From Amoebophrya sp. A120 (Eukaryota > Sar > Dinophyceae > Syndiniales > Amoebophryaceae): a stretch of 64,000 nt of DNA. The stretch lies in NCBI GenBank assembly GCA_905178155.1, contig CAJINV010000001.1, positions 11,169,009 through 11,233,008 on the forward strand. The letters are read 5' to 3'. The notes under the pieces are model-generated. The model was not told the DNA's origin and searched no databases. It saw only the letters and a list, made by a program, of their open reading frames with translations. The first letter of the stretch is position 1. Each line of letters opens with the position of its first letter. This document shows, one piece after another, positions 54,516-64,000 of the stretch. The translations under genes and the position numbers were made by a program.

Positions 54516-55274
54516 ATGTGTTTCACCACCGGCCCCCTCGAGAACCACAGCCACCGCGAGATGGTGCGGGCGACGAGTCCGGGCGGGAACGCTACAACAA
54601 CAAGCAGGACCGACTGCGCTGCGGCCGCGAACAGCTGCGGGTCGGAACATCATGTTGGGCAGGCCGATAGGAACCAAGGCCTTGGCTACCGCACGTTGAG
54701 CGATCTCGGACGTGGCCAGGGTGACGAAGGCCAATGGCAAGTAGCCTTGAACCGGCTTGACTGCATGGACGGTAGCAAAATGTTGGTCGGCTCTACGCGC
54801 ATGAGCCAGCAAAGAGATGATCATGCAAATGGTAATGTCGATGATGTAGATGTTAATCAGGATTTTCTGGATCGCTTCGCGGACTTAGTATCGGTGGCGT
54901 CCATCGAGTTCGACGGAAATTCGGCCTCCGAATCGCACTCGCAGAGGCACTTGCGCAGTGGTGCGGCGTCGATTGCTGGGGAACTCGTGTCGGAGCCCGA
55001 TAGCTGTTCGTTTGCCTTTGCGGACGACGACTCTCAACATTCCTCGTCTGTCGCCATGTCAGCGTTCGCTCGGGACGACTGGACGATGGTTGGTGAGCCG
55101 GAAGAGTTGCCTCCTGCGTTTGCAGGGATGTTTGGAGGTGGAAATGCGACGCAAGAACCTCGCTCAGGTATCTATCCTCGCGAATTGGATCCGAATGGCG
55201 ATTCCGCGGAAGAAAGCGGTGAAGAGAATGAAGCGTTGCCCTTCTCCGGTGACGTTCGGCCAAAAGCTTCCTGA
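54516..55274 (+). CDS. orphan acidic Ser-rich protein, start uncertain
   Basis: A frame of 252 residues from the ATG at 54516; the same frame stays open upstream to 53991, but that part runs through the GC-rich palindrome patch and looks non-coding. The C-terminal half is acidic, with Ser/Asp/Glu-rich segments (for example VASIEFDGNSASESHS, FAFADDDSQHSSS) and a compact motif DDWTMVGEPEELPPAFAGMF. No family recognised. It could be a disordered regulatory protein or a chance frame; codon composition (GC-rich third positions) mildly favours coding. Confidence 0.4.
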   Translation: MCFTTGPLENHSHREMVRATSPGGNATTTSRTDCAAAANSCGSEHHVGQADRNQGLGYRTLSDLGRGQGDEGQWQVALNRLDCMDGSKMLVGSTRMSQQRDDHANGNVDDVDVNQDFLDRFADLVSVASIEFDGNSASESHSQRHLRSGAASIAGELVSEPDSCSFAFADDDSQHSSSVAMSAFARDDWTMVGEPEELPPAFAGMFGGGNATQEPRSGIYPRELDPNGDSAEESGEENEALPFSGDVRPKAS

Positions 55275-57076
55275 AGACTCAAGTTACTTACCGCATCCAC
55301 ATGTACCGAGAGGGAGGTACAACCGATTAATGCTCGTCGTGTTTGTGCAAGTGCATATTCATATACAACAAGATGCAACACAGTACTACTGTTTCAGTTT
55401 ATTTTCTTTGGCTGTAGTTGTCTCCTTGAAAATAGAAATACCACTGACGCAATTTCGTGGTCGTGGTGCATACTATATGTTTCTCAAAGAAGTCAAAATA
55501 TCAACACCAGGTGGGTGAACATGACAAACGACGCAGGCGGAAACTCTGCAGTGAAGATGCACTCTTGATCGCGTGTCCAGAACAAAACAAGATAGCCGCA
55601 CCTACGTACATTTTGCAGAAGACCACAACAGGAGCATGCACAGATTTTCGGTTGATCCGTGTTTTGGCCGACAAATTCGGTCGAAGGAACGATTGATACT
55701 TGCCTAGACGCTGGTGCGCCACGTCCTCGTTTTAGAAATGCGATCCTGTCGACGAAGGAAGACGCATCAACTACAGTGTCGACGAGAAGAAGAACGATAA
55801 CGGAGGACACGGCCGTCGCACCTGCAATACGCTGCAAAACACTTTAGTCATGCAGCCACAACATAGCGAAACTCTAACTCTTTGCCACTATCACAAAACT
55901 ACCGAAGTAGAAAAGCCACTTCCACCTTGACTCTCGCATTTTTTTTTACTTCATCTGAGCCCTAGCAGTAGCATTAGCATTTTCACGTAGAGATGCCACA
56001 TCCACCACATCAAGTCAATATTTTTGAATCTCGCCCTGTTTTGAAATTTTTTGTGGGCAGAAAAACGGCACTCCAAAAGCAAAACCGGATTATGTTTGAC
56101 ATTGACTGCGAAAACGACACGGGACGATTTGATCACGAGCAATGATGAGGTGCTTTACTTTTGTTTTTGTACTACCATGGGATCAGAGAATACAGCGTAA
56201 AAAAATGAGCAACTTTTCTCTTGCTGACACCGTAGCGAGTTCTTCCGATCATATGCCAAAACCGAATGAAGATAAACTATCTGCAAGTAGTTCGGGATTA
56301 TTTCTGATGTTTCCACTTTTTGTTGGAATTCTGCCCGTGTGTGGGCGGAATGGGAATCGGAAAACATAAAGACGTTGAAAATTGGCATATTAATTAACAT
56401 AAACTATTTTTTGCTTCGAGAATATAGGACCAATTTCTTTGAACCGCAATGTATGAAGCTCGATATTTACCTTCAATTATTATGGTGTCACGGATACTGT
56501 CACTGTTGATGTCGATCTATCTATCCGTAGTTCAAGTTCTAATTGTCTGCTCTGCCGATCGATCTGCTTCTGCGACAGCATCTGATTGTAGATGAGTATG
56601 GTTTATTGCACATCGATAATCGATTCGCTATTTTTCGAGTAATCGACGTAATCATCTGATGAAGATGAAAGTGGAAGGTAGTGGGTTGCCATAGAGAGCA
56701 GAGAGGTCCAGGTCGATGTGTTGTGCATAGGACATCGACGCCATGATGGCTTGAGAAGTGCGATTTCTTTGGAGATGGTGAGTGTGGAGGTGAGCGTTCC
56801 AAATTGATACTCAAATCGCTATTTTGTTTTTTTTTGTTCTTTCGTTCTCGTTTTTCTTCCTGTTTTTGTCTGTTTTTGTCGTACGATATTTATACACATG
56901 AGTCTTGATCATGGAAACAAAAAGTTGGACTTGGAATCGCATATTGGTGCTAGTCCGCATATTTCCTCAGACACACACGCTAGCGGTTTGAGAAGAGTTT
57001 TCATTTGTTTTTTGATTTCGCCTGCGCGCACTACTAGAACGTCGTTTCTTCAAAGCGATTAAGCAACCTCTTAACG
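55275..57076. other. 1.8-kb intergenic spacer
   Basis: AT-rich sequence, short frames on both strands, several poly-T tracts near 56820-56880. No gene, repeat array or RNA recognised. Confidence 0.55.
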
Positions 57077-58714
57077 ATGGAGAAATTAGTCACGGTATTG
57101 ACAGCTTTCCCTCCGCAGCGAAAAACCACACGACAATTTACGCTGGAGGACGCAGCATGTGACATGCTTCACCGTTGTACCGCGGTGGTGAGCGGGATGA
57201 GCGCATCAGCACCATCGTCCTCGTCCTCTCGTGGGGGAATTATTCTGCAGCAGCGAAGGCTTGAAACAACGTTTTTTTCGCAAACGTCTCCAGGTCGCGG
57301 GTTGTCCTCACGTAAACCAACCAGGGGTCGTTCTCATGATGAAGATATCAACTTCCCGGGGGAACAACACGAACAAATGAAATCGGCACCACGTCACAAT
57401 ATCAAGAATTCTTCCGGCCGCACAAGTGATACTACCACCTCTTTCGCGATTATCTATGACGGTGGCACGCAGCGTGGGGACTCGGGACCGTACCTGAAGC
57501 GCGACCCGAATGACGCCATCAACCGGCCGAACGCGTACCTGGCGGCGCAGATGGCCTGCGACAGCTCGGGCGGCATCCGGCTCGGCAAGGACCTGATCGC
57601 CCGGGACGGGAAATTTTGCGACTCGCCGGAATTTCCGCTGCACACGGTGTGCGTGAAGGACCTGCCGATGGATTGGTGTCCGTCGGTTCGGCCGAAGACG
57701 ACGTTTCTGCCTCCGAAATGGAGGCCGGTGTTTGTGAAGGAAAAGCCGGTGAATTACATTTCCGGGATCGACAGCATGTCCCCCGACTACTACCAGAACA
57801 ACCCCAAGGCCGCCCCGACCGACGTGATCAACCGCACGGAGATGCAGGTGGTGGCGGACCAGGGCGACGTCTGTTGCCCGAAGCGCACCAAACTCGCCCG
57901 GTCCGGCGACCTCCCGGGCGACAAGTCGACCGGCGACGACGAGGGCGGCGAGGGCATACCCATCCGGAACTGCGAGGACCACTGGGGGAAGCCCTGGTGT
58001 GTCACGCCCGCAGCCTTGTACCGCTACATGATCAACCACCCACGGTGGCAGGTCAACGTCGACTGCGCCGCGACCTCGCAACCGCGGATCGGGGTGCTCG
58101 GCGCCATCTGCGACCAACAAGACCGGCAGCGCCTGAGCGAGGAAGCGTTCAAGCACCGGATGGGCGAGCCGGAGTACGCCAAACAGTACGAGACGCTGAT
58201 GAACAAGGAGGAAATGGTGAAAGGTACCACGGAGGGCAAGGAGGCCCTGGAGAAGACGCAGCAGAAAGACCCGGCCCTGTTCGACGCCAGCAGTGAGAAA
58301 CCCGAAAAGGCCCCGGGCGGCAGCGAGCCGGGCTTCTACGGCCCGCCGGACCCGCGGCGCACCTCGGGCGGCCTGGGCGTTGGGCTCGCCAACGCGAGCA
58401 AATCCGCGCCACTGATCCGGCCGGGAGCGGATTTCGGCGTGTACGGGGGGCAGAGCGCGTATCTGCGGGGCGGCTTGCGCCCCGGGACCACCCCGGCGGA
58501 GGAGAGGCCGGAACACAACCAGGACGAATCCGGCGGTCTGCAGGAGCCGCCGGCCCTGGCCGACACGATGCCGGAGTCGTCCACGGTCGACCCGGTCCCG
58601 GGCGGGTTTCCCATGCAGCACGTCACGAAGCTGGTCAATCGGCACGCGGGTAAAATGCCGGTGGAGGATTACACGCAACCACCCGGGGCACCGGGGTTGC
58701 AGAGTTTCTTGTGA
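57077..58714 (+). CDS. orphan GC-rich protein with conserved-looking Cys/Trp core
   Basis: A single frame of 545 residues. The first ~130 residues are low-complexity; the core (~135-345) has features of a folded domain: NRPNAYLAAQMACDSSGG, HTVCVKDLPMDWCPSVRPKT, PPKWRPVFVKEKPVNY, RNCEDHWGKPWCVTPAALYR and HPRWQVNVDC. The even spread of Cys and Trp suggests disulfides or metal binding. The C-terminal part is Pro/Gly-rich. No signal peptide or TM is visible. The coding strand is far more GC-rich at third positions from 57460 onward than before it, so a long mirror frame on the minus strand (57308-58678) is open by composition only. Function unknown. Confidence 0.7.
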   Translation: MEKLVTVLTAFPPQRKTTRQFTLEDAACDMLHRCTAVVSGMSASAPSSSSSRGGIILQQRRLETTFFSQTSPGRGLSSRKPTRGRSHDEDINFPGEQHEQMKSAPRHNIKNSSGRTSDTTTSFAIIYDGGTQRGDSGPYLKRDPNDAINRPNAYLAAQMACDSSGGIRLGKDLIARDGKFCDSPEFPLHTVCVKDLPMDWCPSVRPKTTFLPPKWRPVFVKEKPVNYISGIDSMSPDYYQNNPKAAPTDVINRTEMQVVADQGDVCCPKRTKLARSGDLPGDKSTGDDEGGEGIPIRNCEDHWGKPWCVTPAALYRYMINHPRWQVNVDCAATSQPRIGVLGAICDQQDRQRLSEEAFKHRMGEPEYAKQYETLMNKEEMVKGTTEGKEALEKTQQKDPALFDASSEKPEKAPGGSEPGFYGPPDPRRTSGGLGVGLANASKSAPLIRPGADFGVYGGQSAYLRGGLRPGTTPAEERPEHNQDESGGLQEPPALADTMPESSTVDPVPGGFPMQHVTKLVNRHAGKMPVEDYTQPPGAPGLQSFL

Positions 58715-59311
58715 AGTAGAAGTAGAAGTAGAACGATGTAGGTGTAGGATCGATATTAAAAAAACTTTTCAAAGTGGCAATGTACTAGCTGGAGGTCATC
58801 AACCCACACAGACGAAATTTCGGCGTCGAAGAATATGCACAGAAGTGAAGCAACGGACGGAAAGAAGTGACTTCCTACTTGCTATTTCTCGTGACGGGGA
58901 CTGTATGATCTTAATCTTCATCCTTGCTCAGGCACAGTGGGTGTATTCTCCTATGAGAACATCGATTTTCAATTTGCGAAAGGTTCTTCGGATGAGGATG
59001 GAAAACAAAGCACTGAGGACGCAGCCAATGGTTTCGGAGCAGGAGAGCTGGTCTGACAAGTGTAATCTTCTGCGTGCTGCGGATTATAAACTGCGCTCAT
59101 GATGACTTGAGTCCGTGAGTGTTTTCACTTGTGTGCTCTTTTTTTCTACATCAATCGTTGCCTTCCCGAGCAGGACTTGTGTTTTGTAACTGCGACGCCA
59201 GATTATTTTTATTGCGAAGCGCAAGCGGATGATGTGGGTACATTATTGACAAGTGCGTGCGTTAGCCTTTATCTTCTGGTTCTGGCAGCTTATCGATATT
59301 GCTTTCTCAGA
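58715..59311. other. intergenic spacer
   Basis: About 600 bp. An upstream extension of the next frame (to 59129) lacks an ATG and may be 5' UTR. A purine-rich AGTAGAAGTAGAAGTAGAACG stretch follows the stop at 58714. Confidence 0.55.
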
Positions 59312-61705
59312 ATGACAACTCAAACAGCAACAGCTGATGTTCCTGAGCCGGGGGGCAATGCGAGCGCAAGGACCGTCTCCGATGTCCATTTCTTTCGTGC
59401 AGGGAGCCTCGTTGCGATCTCCGGCCTCAATTCGAAGCCAGAGCTGAACGGGACTTTCGCAACGGTTATTTCCATTGACGATGCTACAGGGCGAGTTGGC
59501 GTGCTGCTTCACGATGAGTCTTCGAAGAAGATAACCAACGTCGAACAGATACCGAAGTCGAGCAGTGTGAAAAAAATCAGTGCGAAGCCGACAAACTTGG
59601 AGCTCATCGAACTTTCGTACTTCCTTGCTACGCACATCGGTGACCTGGATCGGTTCCAGCGCCTCGTTCGTGCGATAGCTAGCATCTGCGAGCAGGAATC
59701 CACCTACGGAATTCGTCCACGTCTCTTCGTCAGCTGGTCTGCGGGGAGTGAGGAAGGCCGGTTACACTTGCAGAAGTACTTCCAAGATGCGGCCGCACAC
59801 CTACGATCGAGCTGCTTGCTGGAAAGCTTCGGCACTGGCCGCGACAAAAAATCCCAATACGAACACATGGAAATCATCTGGAACAGCACAGCCTGCGCGA
59901 AATTGCGCGCGAGGGTCGAAGATCACCATTGGTGGATCATTCCACACGACGACGACGATCTCAGCGGGCCGCTCAAAACGTACCAATTTTCCAGAGCAGC
60001 GAAAAAATCTTGGCTCATGGAAAAATATTTACACTGCGACAATCCAAGCCACATCTGCAGGGCCCGGATTGGCGTTCTGGACGGAACAGCGCTTATTGTA
60101 GATCTGCCCGCTGATTTTCGCCGAGCTGACCCGGAGCGCGGTGTAGAAAAGCCGCGCAACGCCTCATCCAGCCAGCTTAAGCCCGATGGAAGTCTCCGCG
60201 AAGAGGTGCTTGATCAGATCGCCGAAGAATATGGCCAGTCGTCCTGTAGTGCTAGTGATGGCGCTGATAGAGGAGCAGGGAAAAAAGCCGGCATGTTGAA
60301 GTGCAATCTAGAGCCAAACACGCCAAGCGACATCAGTGGTCTTATCCGCCGAAACGTGATACGCTTTTCGAAAGCGGGCTGTGCTGAAGTTTTCGGATTT
60401 GGCGTTCGCGCAGCTGTTTTCGCAGATTTTATCGCGAACTGCGGCAAGGACCTTCTCAAGTGCAAGTTTTGCGACCTTGCGCTCTACTACTTCCTGAAGC
60501 ACCAGATTCGGTTACGAAAGCGTAGCACAGCGGTGCAGTGCATCATTGACCGGGCTGTGACGAAAACCCATCAGCAACTTTTGTGCTCTTTTCAAAACCT
60601 CGACGGACCTGCTGCTGCATCTGCTGACATTCAGACCCAACCAGTTGACGATGTCGATGCTGTCACACCGCAAGAAGTGGACGACCAGAGGAATGCGAAG
60701 GATACAGACGTGACTACGTTTTTCGAGCTCAGGCTGGAGCGCTTGCCGAACCTAGGCGATTCCAAAAGCTGGCTGCATTTTTACCGCAGAGCGTTCAAAG
60801 AAAAGAGCCAGCTAGATACAGAGAGCATGACGCAGATCAAGGACGAGGACGATACCCCTGATGCTCTATCACAAGTATTCAGCGCCGACGAGCTGCATGC
60901 GTGTTCCTCCCTGACACCACCCACGCAGTGGGACTTGAACCTGATGAAGCACGACACGTACAGCCTTCACGTGACGTCAAGCATGCACTACCTGACTGAA
61001 AACGTGCGCAGCTACTTCTTTGCAGGATACCGTGATGCCGTCGAACTCTTCCTGATGAATTACTACGGTTCGGAGCAGCCGCTGGACATCCTCAAGCTTC
61101 ACCGTATTGAGATAGTTGACAACAAAGGGCCAAACTGCGGCGGCCACTACTCATGGCTTCACTTCATGGATCCCGAATGCGAGATACAGTACCCCGAGCT
61201 TTCTCCCGCGCAAACAACGCTCCTGGAATCCATGGCGACAAACATCATGCTCCAGGAAAGAGCAAGAAGTGCGGGGGATCGTTCCACTTTTGGAGACGTA
61301 GAGGCCGCTGAAGGTAGCGGAAGCCGAGGTGTGTCGACGTCGACCGAAGCGGCCAGCTACGAAACTAGGATGCGAGACTTCGTCGCGAAAGCTCACGAAA
61401 AGCAAAAGAAAAAACAACGATCCCGCAACGTCGACGCGCTGTCGAGTACCGAAAAAGAGGGGCTGGCACAAATACTACTGCAAACGCAATATGAGCCAAT
61501 GGCGGTATTCGTCGAAGTGATGAAACTTCTCCTACCGGATTTGATGTATCGCGTCGCGCTCCGCTATCGGATGAGATGCACACCTGAGACGAGACTAGCG
61601 GTCAAGGACGCCACTGCGTTGGCAAATAGGATCATAAGATCGTTGTATTTGATCAGAAGCATTGTGCAAATGATGGAAAAGGAAGCGGAAGCCGAAGCCC
61701 GGTAA
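59312..61705 (+). CDS. putative glycosyltransferase-like protein with N-terminal SH3-like module
   Basis: The first in-frame ATG (59312) gives 797 residues. Residues ~28-75 (GSLVAISGLNSKPELNGTFA, GRVGVLLHDES) match a short module common in dinoflagellate and perkinsid proteins. The following region has RPRLFVSWSAGSEEG (~135), a helix-rich stretch, and VEDHHWWIIPHDDDDLSGP (~200-218), whose acidic DDDD after a hydrophobic strand resembles the DxD metal site of GT-A glycosyltransferases. Later blocks are Cys- and Trp-containing (LKCKFCDLALYYFLKHQ, NCGGHYSWLHFMDPE) and the C-terminus is helical with a KEKQKKKQR basic patch. No TM after the start. The glycosyltransferase idea rests on one motif and is weak; it may be an orphan family. 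Confidence 0.6.
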   Translation: MTTQTATADVPEPGGNASARTVSDVHFFRAGSLVAISGLNSKPELNGTFATVISIDDATGRVGVLLHDESSKKITNVEQIPKSSSVKKISAKPTNLELIELSYFLATHIGDLDRFQRLVRAIASICEQESTYGIRPRLFVSWSAGSEEGRLHLQKYFQDAAAHLRSSCLLESFGTGRDKKSQYEHMEIIWNSTACAKLRARVEDHHWWIIPHDDDDLSGPLKTYQFSRAAKKSWLMEKYLHCDNPSHICRARIGVLDGTALIVDLPADFRRADPERGVEKPRNASSSQLKPDGSLREEVLDQIAEEYGQSSCSASDGADRGAGKKAGMLKCNLEPNTPSDISGLIRRNVIRFSKAGCAEVFGFGVRAAVFADFIANCGKDLLKCKFCDLALYYFLKHQIRLRKRSTAVQCIIDRAVTKTHQQLLCSFQNLDGPAAASADIQTQPVDDVDAVTPQEVDDQRNAKDTDVTTFFELRLERLPNLGDSKSWLHFYRRAFKEKSQLDTESMTQIKDEDDTPDALSQVFSADELHACSSLTPPTQWDLNLMKHDTYSLHVTSSMHYLTENVRSYFFAGYRDAVELFLMNYYGSEQPLDILKLHRIEIVDNKGPNCGGHYSWLHFMDPECEIQYPELSPAQTTLLESMATNIMLQERARSAGDRSTFGDVEAAEGSGSRGVSTSTEAASYETRMRDFVAKAHEKQKKKQRSRNVDALSSTEKEGLAQILLQTQYEPMAVFVEVMKLLLPDLMYRVALRYRMRCTPETRLAVKDATALANRIIRSLYLIRSIVQMMEKEAEAEAR

Positions 61706-62694
61706 TCAAAAGCAAAAGCATCATCATGGACATGGTGGTGAAGAGCGCATCACGATCTGACCACAAGACTCAAGATGATTTACCGAAAAGCCACTGCTCG
61801 GAAAAGGTTTTCCTTGCTGTGTTTGCGCGCATCTAAAAAAGACATTTACTTACTTAGTTGGACAGCGCGTGTTGATGTTCTCCGATCGCGAGGATTATCA
61901 CATAGATAATGTTCCTGTTCCCCATCCCCACTATCACTTGCTGTGAATTTCGCTGTGATGCGATTCGCAAACAAGTGTAAATGTCAGCGTAATGCCGTGA
62001 TGCTTTTCGGTTCCACTTGAACTTCTGCAGACGCAGAGGTAAAGTTAGCTGCAAGTTAAATCTGTCCTTTCACGCGATTTTCCGGTTGCACTAGAAGAAG
62101 CGCATCTGTATTCTATATTGTCATTTGCAACTACAATTAGTGGCTTCTTTTTCTTGTGGTGCGACCAATCAATGTATCGGTTTCGTGCAGAATAACAATG
62201 ACTCAGACCGCCATGAGCATGACATGCAGTGGTTTGGCGGCGCAATTAGAAAATCAGACAAGCCTATTTTGTTTCGGTCACGTCCACGTGGATATCCGTA
62301 CACTCGGTGATCTTTCGCAAGTGCTGCCTGCTTCTGCATCGGTCGCGCCGTAGCCATTTGCAACTTGTTCGTTCAACACATTCGTTCACCCTCTGTCATT
62401 CGCTACCGCTTGAAACGAAAAAGTAGTGTTTAATTGCAACAACGTTCAACTTCAAGGTTATCGAGCCACAACTTACTTGAACAGTAGCAGTACCCCTGGC
62501 CCTTGGAAACCTTGCCTGTATTTGATTTCCTTCGACCAACATTCCACTCTTCTGTTTTCCCTGCTTAATTGCTGCTGTTGTTCGTTTTCCGCTCCACGAG
62601 GACTGCTACAGCTACTTCTAAGTGCTTGGCTCTCTTACATTCAATCCTTTTTGTATATTCCCAGCAGTCTCAGTCAGCAGACGGAGGAGTAATA
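61706..62694. other. intergenic spacer
   Basis: About 1 kb, AT-rich, no supported gene. The TCTGTTTTCCCTGC and TATATTCCCAGCAG tracts near 62550-62670 may contain a leader splice acceptor for the next gene. Confidence 0.5.
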
Positions 62695-63977
62695 ATGCAG
62701 AAGCTCCAACAGCCCTCCATTGCAGGCGGCTTTACGCCGCGGCCGTTGTCCGGGCTTCTGTCCGGTGGAAGCTCGCAGCCGAGCAGTTTCCGAAAACCGC
62801 TGGAGATTCATCCGATACAGCTCCACCCGCAAGGCGGAATGCAAGTCCCGAAATCTCAGAATCTGCTCTTTAACACGAGCCAAACCCACGGGGCGCACGG
62901 TAAAGAGTTTTTGGTCATTTCCATTTGTTGTTGCTTTGAGTCGTTGTTTTTTGCGGGTTCGGCACTGCTAGACGTGCTATCGGTAGTTCTCTTCTCTTCT
63001 TTCGCTCCTCGCACATAATTTACACGGACCTTATTTTCACAGCCCTGCGCACCAGCCTTCTCGGGAAAGGATCTGCTGTGTCTGCGACCGCGGTCGACCA
63101 CGCCAAAAACGACCCGGAATTGGCGAATTTGAGGGCGTTGAAGCAGAACTGCCTGCTCCAGACCATTCCAGTGAAGGACGCACTTGACAGCCTGCGAGGG
63201 AAGCAAATCGACGGCCGACTGGATCTCGGAGCGTTCACCATGGGATATCAGGAGGTAGATTCTTTTCTAAGGAGTAAGCGTGCAATTATCGTAATCGAAA
63301 AATAAATCATCGTCTTTCGTAAGTAAATGCCGAGCCTCACGTTTTCGTCTACTACCAAGGGCTGTATCGATTTCTTTTGTTTCAAACATGGCGCCGATCT
63401 CGTCATGCAGTTTGCGTTAACATACACTGCAATCGAATCCTGGACCTCCCTCCCGTGAAATAGAAACGTCTTCCAAAATGATCCTCAGCTCTGCGCCAAG
63501 GAGAACCTTACCTGCCCGTCCCAGGACGTGATTACGGGTCTGTTCCAGCTTTTCGACAAGGATAAGAACAACGTGATTGACCCGATGGAGCTGTGCTGCG
63601 GCCTGAGCATGATGTGCAAGGGCACGGAGGATGAGAAGATACACGCGGTCTTCGACTGCTTCGACGAGGACGGGAACGGCAACATATCACTCGACGAAAT
63701 GTTCAAGTTTCTCGTCTCCGTGTATCGGGTGGTGCTCACCCCCACCGTGCTCGCAACGATCAAGAACCTTGGCGTCGAGGTGCAGTCGCCCGAAGACCTC
63801 GCCTCCGTCACCGCCCTGGAGTGCTTCAAGAGCGCCGACTTGGACGGCAACGGCAGCCTGAACGTGGAGGAATTCAAGCAGTGGTTTTACGGCGGCGCTG
63901 CGGGCGCCGGTGTTCCGTCACCCACCACCTCCAGCCCGAGTGTCTTCGCGGGGCCGCTCAAAAAGTTGCTACATTAA
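62695..63977 (+). CDS. calcineurin-B/recoverin-like EF-hand protein
   Basis: Exons 62695-62899, 63043-63254 and 63489-63977 (301 residues), joined by GT-AG introns in phase 1 (GTAAAG...TTCACAG) and phase 0 (GTAGAT...CCTCAG). After a disordered N-terminus (~1-75), the calcium-sensor domain shows three canonical EF loops: FDKDKNNVIDPMEL (~162), FDEDGNGNISLDEM (~197) and ADLDGNGSLNVEEF (~255); an initial degenerate hand lies around RLDLGAFTMGYQE. The spacing matches calcineurin-B/neuronal-calcium-sensor proteins and their EF-hand relatives. No N-terminal myristoylation glycine is seen. The final ~25 residues are a Ser/Pro-rich tail ending shortly before the window edge. Confidence 0.85.
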
Positions 63978-64000
63978 ATGAAGATTCAAGAAGTAGATGT

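Noticed and set aside
57308-58678. 456-residue minus-strand open frame
   Set aside because: It mirrors a GC-rich plus-strand gene; its Arg/Val/His-rich composition is what third-position GC on the other strand produces, and it has no recognisable motif.

Overview
The window looks like nuclear DNA of a dinoflagellate-lineage parasite, most likely a syndinian such as Amoebophrya. This is an inference. It rests on spliceosomal introns mixed with many non-canonical introns bounded by inverted repeats and short direct repeats (the 'introner' architecture reported for Amoebophrya), on all convincing genes lying on the + strand, on GC-rich exons in AT-richer spacers, and on low-complexity insertions inside conserved domains. 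There is no sign of bacterial operons, rRNA, tRNA or CRISPR.

Layout. 1-1.1 kb: GC-rich repeat DNA. 1.5-4.5 kb: an orphan single-pass membrane protein and a small two-exon orphan. 5.9-9.0 kb: a NADPH-cytochrome P450 reductase-like diflavin enzyme split by one introner. 9.6-12.2 kb: a selenoprotein-O (SelO/YdiU) pseudokinase AMPylator. 12.2-15.7 kb: a gene-free repeat region with a 109-bp tandem array, foldback elements and a candidate 1.6-kb TIR-bounded unit. 15.7-17.5 kb: a seven-TM protein. 19.6-32.5 kb: an orphan giant of about 3749 residues with four introners and three GT-AG introns. 33.9-35.8 kb: a Frag1/DRAM/Sfk1-like six-TM protein. 37.2-40.7 kb: a CLN3 (battenin) homologue broken by six introners. 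41.5-42.6 kb: PEX11. 43.0-45.6 kb: a JmjC/cupin protein with a C-terminal EF-hand. 46.4-47.4 kb: a calmodulin-like protein. 48.7-51.1 kb: a CEP44-domain centriolar protein. 52.4-58.7 kb: three orphans, one with a signal peptide. 59.3-61.7 kb: a putative glycosyltransferase-like protein. 62.7-64.0 kb: a calcineurin-B/recoverin-like EF-hand protein.

The most notable system is the introner population. I could place 13 copies in five genes. In each, removing the element plus one copy of the flanking direct repeat restores one continuous reading frame, and in CLN3 it restores recognisable family motifs across the junctions. The copies fall into about six terminal-repeat families. All share ends of the type TATC...GATA, mostly 4-8 nt target duplications, and an internal recurring motif GCATNACAAR on either strand, which suggests one mobilising or splicing machinery serving several families. 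Ordinary GT-AG introns coexist in the same genes.

Exon coordinates were worked out by hand from frame continuity. They are strong where protein families are recognised and weaker in orphan genes.
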